From Embiotoca jacksoni (taxonomy: Eukaryota > Chordata > Actinopteri > Embiotocidae): DNA of 64,000 bases. The DNA is taken from assembly GCA_022577435.1 (NCBI GenBank), contig JAKOON010000006.1, positions 4,480,001 to 4,544,000 on the forward strand, given 5' to 3'. Every line of letters begins with the position of its first letter. Positions within the stretch are counted from its first letter, which is position 1. Below are positions 25,586 to 34,625 of this stretch, in pieces. The translations under genes and the position numbers were made by a program. The notes under the pieces were generated by a model. It was not told the DNA's origin and made no database searches. It was given only the letters and a program-made list of their open reading frames with translations.

Positions 25586-25945
25586 AGTGTTTCCCATACA
25601 ATAGGAACTGATTGACAACTTGTCATGTTGCCTGCTTGGACTTTTAAATAATCTGTGCAACAGTGACGAAGAGTAGACAGTCTGCCTCCATAGCACTAAA
25701 TCCTGTTCCCTCTTTGTTGTGATGAACCAAACCATGGACCGAAAAGCCATGAATTAAGCAATATTACACGAGAGGGTGTGCATTAACGTGATTGTTGGCA
25801 CGACAGTGACGCGGTCAGGACCGAGGCGCTTGCGTCGAGCACATCCTCTCGTGTAATATTGCGATATACAATTAGTTACCAACTAAATAAAATATTTAAT
25901 CTAAGTGTATTCATATTGTGGGGCAATTGCAGCACAGGGAAACAC
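25586..25945. mobile_element. Small hAT-like element with internal foldback
   Basis: The left end agtgtttccc (25586-25595) and the right end gggaaacac (25937-25945) form a 9-bp terminal inverted repeat. Both ends are flanked by the same 5-bp sequence, TAAAC (25581-25585 and 25946-25950). Ends of the form (C)AGTGTTTCCC are usual for hAT-type elements in fish, although hAT duplications are normally 8 bp. The interior has no coding capacity but carries the foldback at 25758-25862. The 9-bp match alone could arise by chance; the flanking direct repeat makes an insertion more likely. Confidence 0.5.
25758..25862. repeat. 105-bp foldback with 24-bp arms
   Basis: The left arm 25758-25781 (begins gcaatattacacgagagg) and the right arm 25839-25862 (ends cctctcgtgtaatattgc) are reverse complements at 23 of 24 positions. 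The 57-bp loop (25782-25838) is GC- and CpG-rich (gacgcggtcaggaccgaggc), in contrast to the AT-rich flanks. The near-perfect arms suggest either a young element or maintained structure. Confidence 0.9.
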
Positions 25946-25950
25946 TAAAC

Positions 25951-26709
25951 TGCTTAGTTCGCTCAATCTCGTAAGTAAGATATCCGCTGAAAAAGAAGAT
26001 ATCGATGGAGTCATGTGTTTTTAAGATTTTAGCACCGTGTCACACGTTAAACATGTAAGTTGACCAATAACAAGTAAAAACATTAGATTGCATGCTATAT
26101 GAAATTCAATTCCAATTATATATTCCCACTGAGAAAGCGGAGTGATATTTCTGGTGATGAGTCGGGTGTGCTGTTATGCAGATTTGGGCACGTTGCAAAT
26201 GTACAGTTGGCCAATTAGATCGCTGGGTCGGAACTACTTGTTGTATAAATAAGCAATTCCCTCTTGGAGAGCAGACTGCCTAAACAGGAGCCAGGTGGAA
26301 CATCGTTCCAAACAGCGCCAGTCTATCTGTTCATCCCTCCACCTTCAAAGTACAGAAAATTAAGAGAAGCTGCATTTTTCTTCTATCTTTGTCCGCCCAT
26401 CTGTTTCTTTGAGAACGACGGAGTGGAAGTCTTGGTTATCTTCCTGACCCTCCTGCCACCCTTCCCTGCCCTGCAGAGAAAACCTCACTGGATCTTCTAA
26501 GAAGAAGAAATGAAGGGAAATAGGAAGTTAGTGAGAACGAGAGAATATTAACTGGATGCTAATTAGCCATTAAATACCGCCTGAAAAATGACTGACACCA
26601 GCTGGGTGTGTGCATGTGAGAGAGAGAAAGAACGAATGGGTGAAAGGAAAAGACGTGGTGGTCGTTTTAAGAGTGTGAGGGAGGATGAAAGAGTCTAGCT
26701 TGAGTGTGT

Positions 26710-26711
<2 letters not shown>
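25951..26711. other. Single-copy non-coding DNA
   Basis: Contains a TATA-like motif (tataaata near 26244) without any other promoter sign or following coding sequence. Confidence 0.4.

Positions 26712-26779
<68 letters not shown>
26712..26779. repeat. (TG)n microsatellite
   Basis: About 34 uninterrupted TG units. Confidence 0.98.
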
Positions 26780-26781
<2 letters not shown>

Positions 26782-26933
26782 CCTGAAGTGTGTACGTATG
26801 TGTGTGTGCATCTGAGATCTGTTTCTCTTTTTCTCCTGGCACTTTTAACTTTTATCCTACTGCGCTCGCTCTCTCTTGTTCTCTCTCTCTACAGGAGTTC
26901 ATCACCTGCTAATGGTCAATAGCACAAGTGCCA

Positions 26934-26934
<1 letters not shown>

Positions 26935-26971
<37 letters not shown>
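26935..26971. repeat. (TG)n microsatellite
   Basis: About 18 TG units, 155 bp after the previous array. Confidence 0.97.
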
Positions 26972-26972
<1 letters not shown>

Positions 26973-27231
26973 TGGTGGCACTGACCTATAAGACCAAGCT
27001 CAACTGTGGAGCTTTTAAGAACTAGCTTATTCACAGACCTTACCAGGGCTTTTTTTTTAGACAATTATACGTGTCTTCCCTTCAGCTGTGTGCTTCAACA
27101 CATTCAATAATGATAATCAAACAATGGATATCACATTAAGGTGCAAATCTCAGCTTTAGATGAGTAGATTTAGGTCAATATTGAAAGAGCTGTGTGTGAG
27201 ATAAAGACCTTTAAAACACAGTGCCCAAAAG

Positions 27232-27890
27232 GTAAAGGTAGAAAAGTATTTGGACACTTGTCTACGAAATGTTTCCTGGGCAGCTGCGTGCGGCTACATA
27301 GTTCACTCATGCGCAAATAAGCTCAAACATAGCTCCGAGTTTATTAGAGTTAGAAGATGGCATTTAGTTTGAGTGAGAGTTGTCGAGAGTAAAGAGGTGA
27401 CCATGCAAGTGAATAAGTCAACAATGAAGCTCAAAACAAAACAAAATTTGATCAGAGAAATGTTCAAATAGACGTAGCTCGGTTGCTCACAAGAAAATTA
27501 GACAAAGCTGGTAGAATGAGGACGCAAGTCTTTCATATGAACAGAAAAGCATTTTGCGTGGTGAAGAAAACTCCCAAGAGATCATGAACACAACCTCGGA
27601 GGATTCACCACAAGACTCAACCCTTTGGTGAGCCTCAAAAACTGAAAGGCCCAGCTCCAAAACTAAAATAAACTGATAAGATAAGTCCTATGAACTGATA
27701 AATGAAAAATGAACTTCCATGAAGAGAAATAAAAAGACAACTCATGACCTGCAGCAAACACCCTCATCTGTCATGGTAGTAGTTCTGTCATAGTTTGGGC
27801 ATACAGCTCTTAATTGAACTGGCACGGTGGCATTTATTTTTATCAATGTAACTGCTAATGGAAGAAACATAACAAATGTAGGAGCCTTCT
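27232..27890 (+). pseudogene. Decayed Tc1/mariner-like transposase
   Basis: A truncated, many-times-broken relic of a Tc1-type DNA transposon. A possible start is at 27424. Around 27481-27620 there is a helix-turn-helix-like region with 'gaagaaaactcccaagagat' and 'ggattcaccacaagactcaa', which I recognise from fish Tc1-like elements. The clearest part is 27756-27865, whose conceptual translation resembles the first catalytic region of the DDE domain (around 'FGHTAL' and 'TGTVAFI'), with stop codons in between. The catalytic aspartates, the second half of the transposase and the 3' terminal inverted repeat are not visible, so the copy is dead. Confidence is moderate because it rests on remembered similarity. 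Confidence 0.65.
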
Positions 27891-29536
27891 GAACATGATT
27901 CCTTCATCCAACGTGTAAATTATGAGAACTGATTGCTCATGACGTGTGCTGTGTTTCCAGAATAATCAGCATGATTTTCTTAATCTGCAACTGGTCATAA
28001 TGTCTTGGCTTTGTGGTGTAGCAATCGAGCTAACTGAGCTACCTCTGATGTGGGCAGAAATAAAACTTTCAAAAGCTAGTGAGAGGATCATTTTCAATTG
28101 CCTTGCTATTTATATGTAGTTACAGCATTTATAAACAAAACAAAAATTTGAATAAAAGATTTAAAACACAAATTTGGGGGAGAATGGGAAAAACTGCATG
28201 TTTTTGACCTGGTCGTAATGTAAAAGGGGGAAATATGATACGGAATGAAAGAAGAGTTGTTTTGCCTCAGGGAAGTTCGCCTTCCATAAAAAAATGTAAA
28301 AGTGTAAAATGGAGTGCAGAATTTCACATAAAGAGTGCATTTAGAGAGAGAGTATGTGTGTGTGTGGGGGGGGGGGATTTCTGCAGAAAATGTCTTTAAA
28401 ATCTCCAGTCATTGTTAAACAGAATGTAAAATTAATTGATCATGATTAATACCATTTATGAAGGTGTCCTTACTAAAGGAGTTGCAGCAAATGCATTGGA
28501 GATACTCCTTTATTCCCAATGTTAATGTCACAGAATTGTTTGCTAACCTATTATTTTCTTTTAAATTCAGAACTCACATTTTTTATTAATGCTCTTTTTT
28601 GCTTGGCCTCGAGTTTTGTCCAATTAACGGGTACCCACTTCAAGCCAAATCAACAAACCACACAAGTATTCTTCAACGTCGTACTGCAACATAATAATAT
28701 CTTATAACAGCGCCAACTTATTGATTCACAGGGGCTTATGAGACCCAAGAGATGTTTTGAAGGAGAATACCAACATGCAACTAGAAAGAAGTAAAATCCA
28801 CCGCCACAGTTACACCTTGATCCGCGGCTCAATCACTGCATCCCAGCAAAGGAAATCAAAACATGCTCGGACTCCAAATACAAACAAAATCAGATAGATT
28901 GCATTGAGGTCATATAAGCTACCCCACAGTTGCTCGAATCGCAACCTCGGACTGGGGAGTTGTGGCAGCAACACAAGTCCACTTTCAATTGTATTATCGT
29001 TGGGCCTTGGCCACTGTTTGTCTCCACACTGATGAAGAGAAGCAGCATCTTGCAAAGAAGCATTTTTTTTGACGAAAGGACATCTTATAACCTACAGATT
29101 AAAAAAAAAAAAAGCAGAACAAAAAGACACTTGTTTGGAGGACAGAAAGAAGAAGTAGCTGCAAATAAGAAATTGTCCATATGGACACAAGGTCAGAGTA
29201 TCTGACGCATATGAAGAAAGATGTGGAGATGCGAAAAGTAAAAAGACAAGGAAAGGCAGCAAGGATGAGAAAACTAGACGGAGGTAGAGAGAAGGGGAGT
29301 GCAATTTGAAGTGTTGCCTCAAGGCAAGGTTGCAATTAGAAGGTTAAACTCGTTTAATTTTCAATTGGAAGGCCAAAACTCCCTTTCTGTCCCGCTGATA
29401 CTGCAACAGCCGGACATCCTGCTGCACTTGTCTTTTTACTCGTCTCTTCAGCCATATACTGTACGCTGATGTAGCTAACTACACTCAGTGCGTAAGAAAT
29501 GGATTCATGTTTAATTAATCCTTGTGCGTGTTTGTT

Positions 29537-29540
<4 letters not shown>
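27891..29540. other. Single-copy non-coding DNA
   Basis: No gene recognised. There is a G11 run at 28366-28376 and a purine-rich segment at 29200-29300. Confidence 0.45.
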
Positions 29541-29580
<40 letters not shown>

Positions 29581-29603
29581 CGTGTGTGTGTGTGTGTGTG
29601 TGT
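29541..29603. repeat. (TG)n microsatellite with CG steps
   Basis: TG array interrupted by GCGTGCG at 29576-29582, preceded by a TTTG tetranucleotide stretch (29530-29541). Confidence 0.96.
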
Positions 29604-30305
29604 AGGAATGTGTGTTATGTTTTATTCATAGATGCACAAAGCGCTGAAGAGTGGTGACGTCCTTTAGTTACTGCAATCTATTTAACAACCATCCACATGT
29701 GCTGGCATGGAGAACGACTGTCAGACTGTCTTATGCATACTAATTATACGAGTAGTATGCGTGTGGATTTACATGTATGTCTGTTTGCACATGAAGAAGG
29801 ATATTTTTTTTTTTGTATTGGCCTTCAGCTGCAATTATGTGAACTGGCCTTAATAATTCACGGCAGCAAAAGCACATTATATTAAATCATAAATCCCTCT
29901 TAAAGTGTTCCATGTACATACACATACACATATGCATGTGGATTTGCACAGATTTGATCGTGTCAGATGAGCATTTTACACATGCATATATACATTTTTT
30001 TATTGAATTTATGATTTTGGTTATAGTCATATTTATTTAGACTAAGTTTTGTGTTTACGGTTTGTGACAACACTTTGTCGTGTGTACAAGCAAAATTATG
30101 TAATTTTGTTTAGCATTTGTGAAATATCTGTGACTTTTTTGCTTCAATATAAATGTTTTACGTTTTCAACATTTCAATAATTCAAGGGAAAGAACATGAG
30201 CCACTGCTCTCATTAGCTAGCTACAGGGGGGATGCATGGCCTTTCTCCACAGTATCTCCAGTTCAATGGGCAGGGTGTCTTTTGGTTTGATTCCACCACC
30301 CCCAT

Positions 30306-30340
30306 CCCCCACCCCCCCCCCCCCCACACACACACACACA
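30306..30340. repeat. Poly(C) tract joined to (CA)n
   Basis: C5, A, C14 (30312-30325), then eight CA units. The opposite strand is a G-run able to take part in a G-quadruplex. Confidence 0.95.
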
Positions 30341-30868
30341 TTACATTTGTTAAGCACTAGAACCACATGGAAATAGTTGGTAGTTGTAGATAATCTATTG
30401 GATGTGATTTTGAAGTGGGATCTTTACAACAATGGATGACAGATTTTAACATCTTCTTAAAGTGACTATTAAGTTAGTGTATCATAGCAAATCAGTGAAA
30501 TAATGCTGAAGGGACAATACATATTCAATATTAGTGAGTGTTAAATAGTTCATCTTTTTAACTAGAAGAGGGATGTAAGCACACAAGTTAGTGTGTGTGT
30601 GTTCATGCATTATGTAGCCCTATGAACACCAGCACTGTGCCATGTGTCACTGTGTCTGACTGAATAATCTGGGAGGATGCAAAAATCATTAAAAGAGATT
30701 CATTCCTCTGAGAATTCCCCCTCTCCAATTCTGTATCTGAGCCAAATCCCCAAAATACTTCAAACACTCACTCCTTCTTTCTCGCTCTTCATTGGTGCCG
30801 TTTCAGGCGAAAGAGAACATTTTTTGGAATCTTTTTTATGCTAATTTCCCACAGCTGGAGTCACAGGA

Positions 30869-30886
30869 ATTACAATTAATTGTAAT
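30869..30886. promoter_or_regulatory. 18-bp perfect palindrome with homeodomain cores (candidate)
   Basis: attacaattaattgtaat is its own reverse complement. It contains CAATTAATTG, a form bound by several homeodomain proteins, and sits in a repeat-free stretch. Function is inferred only. Confidence 0.3.
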
Positions 30887-31279
30887 ATGTGAAAAGCCTG
30901 ATGGAGAACAAGCAGCCCGATCCTGATTTTGAGCCCAACTGCCAACTACCTCGCTCAAGCATTGTACTGACAAATCATTGTGCCAAACAGTTGAGAGGGA
31001 GAAGTTTAACTGTGTGGATCCATACTGATGAAGACTGGTCCTGGGGTGATTTGTTCCACTTTAACAAGGATAAATCTGTTTGCCCCTCTATTCAGAGGAA
31101 AGGCTCCAACAAATGGAGCAATCAGCCTCGCACAACATCTGGTATTAAGCAGGTGTGTGCTCTGGTTACAGGCTGTAATTTTGTGCTTTTTCTGCAGGTA
31201 TCTCTGGACCTGCATGTTTCTGATGATTGGTTACTGGTCCCACGAAACCAACCCAATGTTCATTCTTTATCGTCTCTCT

Positions 31280-31503
31280 ATGCTGCTCTTTTCTCTCTCT
31301 GCTCTCCTCTCACCCCAACCGGTCGATGGCTGCCCGCCTCTGAGCCGGGTTCTGTCGAAGGTTAACTGAGTTTTTCCTTCAAACTGTAGCTTAAGTGGAA
31401 ATGGTTCTTACTATAATGTTGTGAGGATCTTACTATGTTAAGTGGCCTGACATGACTTTTGTTGTAATTTGGCGCCATATGAATAAAACCGAATAGAATT
31501 GAG
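31280..31503 (+). mobile_element. LINE-type 3' tail fragment
   Basis: The order is a CT-rich lead, 'caccccaaccggtcgatggc', 'tgagccgggttctgtcgaag', 'gagtttttccttcaaactgt', 'gacttttgttgtaatttggc', then gccatatgaataaaaccgaatagaattga. This is the very common teleost retroelement 3' end that finishes in (ATTGA)n-like units. I assign it to a non-LTR retrotransposon tail (or a SINE sharing that tail) from memory. The coding part is absent, as expected for a 5'-truncated copy. The + orientation follows from the A-rich end. Confidence 0.7.
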
Positions 31504-33117
31504 CGTGAGGATTGATTTGATATGGTACTATTACCTAATGTGATCTGCCATATCTGACTTCAGCAAACTGCAGCTCCCCCCCCCCCCCCCCCAGCTTTTG
31601 GAGATCCTATTTTTACTCTGATTCCATTCTTTTGTGCCAACTGGCTTTGGACTGGTTCAGTAGCTGTTGCCGGCTCAACTTGCCTAATGGGACTGTTTAC
31701 TCATGCCATCTTGCACCCTCACAGGGATGAGACTGAATCACTTCTGAAAAAGCACATTGACACAGATGAACAATTTCAATAAGTACATCAGTACTGCAAA
31801 TAAACAACTGATCCTGTCAGTGTTTACTCACATGACAGTTCCTGCAGCCAAATATTGATAGGAGTCAACAGCTATTTTTTTTGTTTTCTGTAACCACTCA
31901 TGAAGAGATACAGCATATAGCACAGATATGCAGCTGTTTTAAAGGTTGTCTTTTGCTTAACCAGTCTTGATGCTCAGTGGAAGAACTGCACAAAAATGCG
32001 GTAATTACTTTGCGTAGTGTAAATTACTTTGCCCCGTGTGTTTAAGACTATTACAACTGAAATGGGGGAAAAAGAGAAAGACTCATTGTCTATCTGGTTA
32101 TGTGCCTAATTTACTGATAGCTTTGAGAGTGAAATTCTGAGAAAGTTTCAGAGAAGTGTTGGATGCCAGACTTGACAGTTGGTAATGGAGACTGGCATAT
32201 TTTAGAGTTTAACCAGCTTCACAGTGAGCTTCAGATGGGAGGCTAATATGTTATGGCTGAGGACTATTTATATTGTTTACGCTTTGAGTGGTGGCATCCA
32301 GTCAGACGTGTGTGAAAGACAGTGTGTCTGTGTGAACACTGGTATCAGGCTTTGCTAGATAAACGGTTAAAGGGGTCACAAATGGTTGGGAAACACTTGT
32401 TTTATACGAGTAGATATATGTTAATGGGATATTGTTTGTATTCAATTTCCCCTTGGCTTTGGGTCAAACTGAGAAATACTTTTCTTATCGTCAGCACAAC
32501 AGAATGTCTCTCTTTTAAATACATGAACTGCGAGTCAGAACTATTTGAATCCATATAACAACTCAACCTCTCCAAAATATATACAGTATCTTTCAAATCC
32601 AGCAGGGGATTTGAAAGTGCAGAATAAGTAAACACTGGGTTGGGTACTAAAGAATAAAGAATAAGCAGCTGTGAAATTCACACAGAGTAAAGTGCAGAGA
32701 ATGAAAGAACAACCGGCATCTAAAAAATTAGAATAATCAAAAGCAAGAGAACTGCAAAGATGCAATAAACATATGTCTTCATATGTTACATATCTCACTA
32801 TCAATCCCACTTATTAGCTCTCTTTTCTTAAAAAAAAAAAAAAGTCCTGCATTATGATTAATTAAGCTGTTATTATCATCTGATGAATGCTTGATGCCAT
32901 TACCTTTTAACTATAAACAGTATCAGCTTTCTAAAAAGTCCAGTAATGCAATTAGAGGAGGAAATGTTCTTGCCCAAATAAGAGAGCAAAAAATAAAGAT
33001 AAAAACTTCCTAAAGACTTAACATGAATTTCAACAATAGATTAGAACCACACCGAACAGCATATCAAAGATATTCCCTGAACAACATGTCATATATGTAT
33101 GCATTACCCTGTATCGC

Positions 33118-33118
<1 letters not shown>
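31504..33118. other. Single-copy non-coding DNA
   Basis: Contains a C17 run at 31576-31592 and otherwise AT-rich sequence. No gene recognised. Confidence 0.45.
31576..31592. repeat. C17 homopolymer
   Basis: Seventeen consecutive C. Such runs are unstable and hard to sequence. Confidence 0.97.
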
Positions 33119-33181
<63 letters not shown>

Positions 33182-33204
33182 CGTGCGTGCGCGTGTGTGT
33201 GAGT
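33119..33204. repeat. (TG)n/(CG) alternating tract
   Basis: About 28 TG units followed by alternating GCGTGCGTGCGCG and TG again. A long alternating purine-pyrimidine run with CG steps strongly favours Z-DNA. Confidence 0.97.
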
Positions 33205-33270
33205 GTGAGAGTGTGAGAGTGTGAGAAATAAAGACAGAGAGAGGGAAGGAGAGAGAGAGACAGAGAGGGG

Positions 33271-33337
<67 letters not shown>

Positions 33338-33358
33338 AGGAGAGGGAGAGGGAGAGGA
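33205..33358. repeat. (GA)n polypurine tract
   Basis: GAGTGTGA units to about 33227, then nearly pure purine (GA)n with GGGAGA variants to 33358. It joins the alternating TG/CG tract without a gap, giving about 240 bp of simple sequence that opens spurious long frames on the minus strand. Confidence 0.97.
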
Positions 33359-34527
33359 CGATGGGCCGTGACAAGGCTCCACATCACATCCTAAATAATC
33401 CCATTTACATGATGTTGTGTAACGCAAACTGTGTTGATCTCCATTTCTCTCACATCGCACACACATACACACCAACTATGGAGATGGGCTTCAGAATACG
33501 AGTCATTTCTTTATTCGACAGGATTTTAAATTTGTTGGCATTAGTAAAGGAATTTGTTCTCTAAACTGCACTTCATTCACAACGCTCTCAAAAACAACAA
33601 GTGAAATGCTTTGGATTAAAGATGGGTAATGATGGGGTCACCGTGGGGATCTAGGCCTGAAAATAAGGACAGAGCATGAGAGGAGGGTCAACCGCACACC
33701 TGCTGCCTGCGTATTCATGCTTCAAACAAGATCTCGATAAGCTGTGTTTGCAATCATCCATCACCGGAGGGTGAAAGGATAATTGGCCTTTTGGATTTTT
33801 TTTTGGGAGGGAGTGTCGTTGTTGGAATCAGGATAAAACAGTGAATCCTGTGGTTGGAACCTCTCTGGCTGTCTCTTAATCGTATTGCCGCCACATGAAT
33901 GTCTTCGGACTTTGTATAACTGACAGCCCAATCTACAAAGCAAAAAAAAAAAACATCTCAAATTTTTACACCTCCATCTATTTGCCCCTCCCCCATCTTT
34001 TGCTTTCAGCACCTTAGTAATTGTAAAAATCGACAAATCGGGGAACCGGAGAGGCGCCCTGCTCACTTTCACTGCTGTGATAAACTTATGATGGAGATGC
34101 GTTTACAGATGTGTAACAATCCGTGTCCATTGATCCATCTCTGATTCAAGCGCTCTTCGGCACGCAGCTTTAAGGAGCCATTAAAGGAAGGCACATACAG
34201 ACACAAATGTGGACGTGCTGCACGCTTTGTGCGAATCCTTCTGAAAGTTCAGGAGCTCTTACCTCAAGCTGGTTACCACATAAAGTGGCTTTTTCTGTGT
34301 GCGTCTGTACCTCAAACATGGGATAAACTCTCATGGGAAGTCTATCCGTAAAACAAACATTAACCATACTGCTTTTTGGTGCCTAAACCTAAAGCACCTT
34401 ACTTTTAATGCCAAGGCGATGCATGACGTGACCCTGCCACCTAATCCACGACTGGACTGGCGGCTATATTTCTTAAAGGACAAAGATGGCATTCAAACTA
34501 TTGTGATGACCATTGTCACACTGGTAA
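33359..34527. other. Single-copy non-coding DNA
   Basis: No gene or element recognised. Confidence 0.45.
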
Positions 34528-34625
34528 AACTTAGACTTAGACTTTATTAATCCCACAGTGGGGGAATTTAGTTGTTACAGCAGCAAAGAAACACAAAAAA
34601 AGATGCACACAATAAGAGAAAAATC
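34528..34625 (-). mobile_element. Retroelement 3' end fragment, minus strand
   Basis: Read on the minus strand the sequence gives 'ttcccccactgtgggattaa', then taaagtctaagtctaagttt. This is a common teleost retrotransposon end closing in a short (CTAAGT)n tail (34528-34542 on +). The adjoining sequence up to about 34870 may belong to the same insertion but is not recognised. The LINE family is not certain. Confidence 0.6.

Larger units (their letters stand above)
29604..31279. other. Non-coding DNA, partly low in repeats
   Basis: No gene recognised. C-rich run at 30306-30325. The segment 30660-30900 is free of simple repeats and includes an 18-bp palindrome (30869-30886), making it a candidate regulatory element. 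An open frame from 30889 runs into the retroelement tail and is not credible as a gene. Confidence 0.45.

Noticed and set aside
26850..26892. Strong splice-acceptor-like sequence (ctctctctctctacag)
   Set aside because: The only open frame after it runs into a TG microsatellite and no donor is evident. The pyrimidine tract is better explained as simple sequence.
28005..28050. Minus-strand sequence resembling the 5' half of a tRNA (ggtagctcagttagctc)
   Set aside because: Only about 30 bases match. There is no 3' half, B box or foldable cloverleaf, so a tRNA gene or SINE is not supported.
31180..31203. Second CAG|GTA junction after a short pyrimidine tract
   Set aside because: The donor half (gtatct) and the pyrimidine tract are weaker than at 58924-58949, so chance is likely.
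30889..31365. A 158-codon frame on the + strand
   Set aside because: It runs into a known-type retroelement tail, and its first half shows no domain, so it is most likely an accidental frame.
32365..32392. A hAT-end-like sequence (ggttgggaaacact)
   Set aside because: No matching inverted end or duplication was found within reach.
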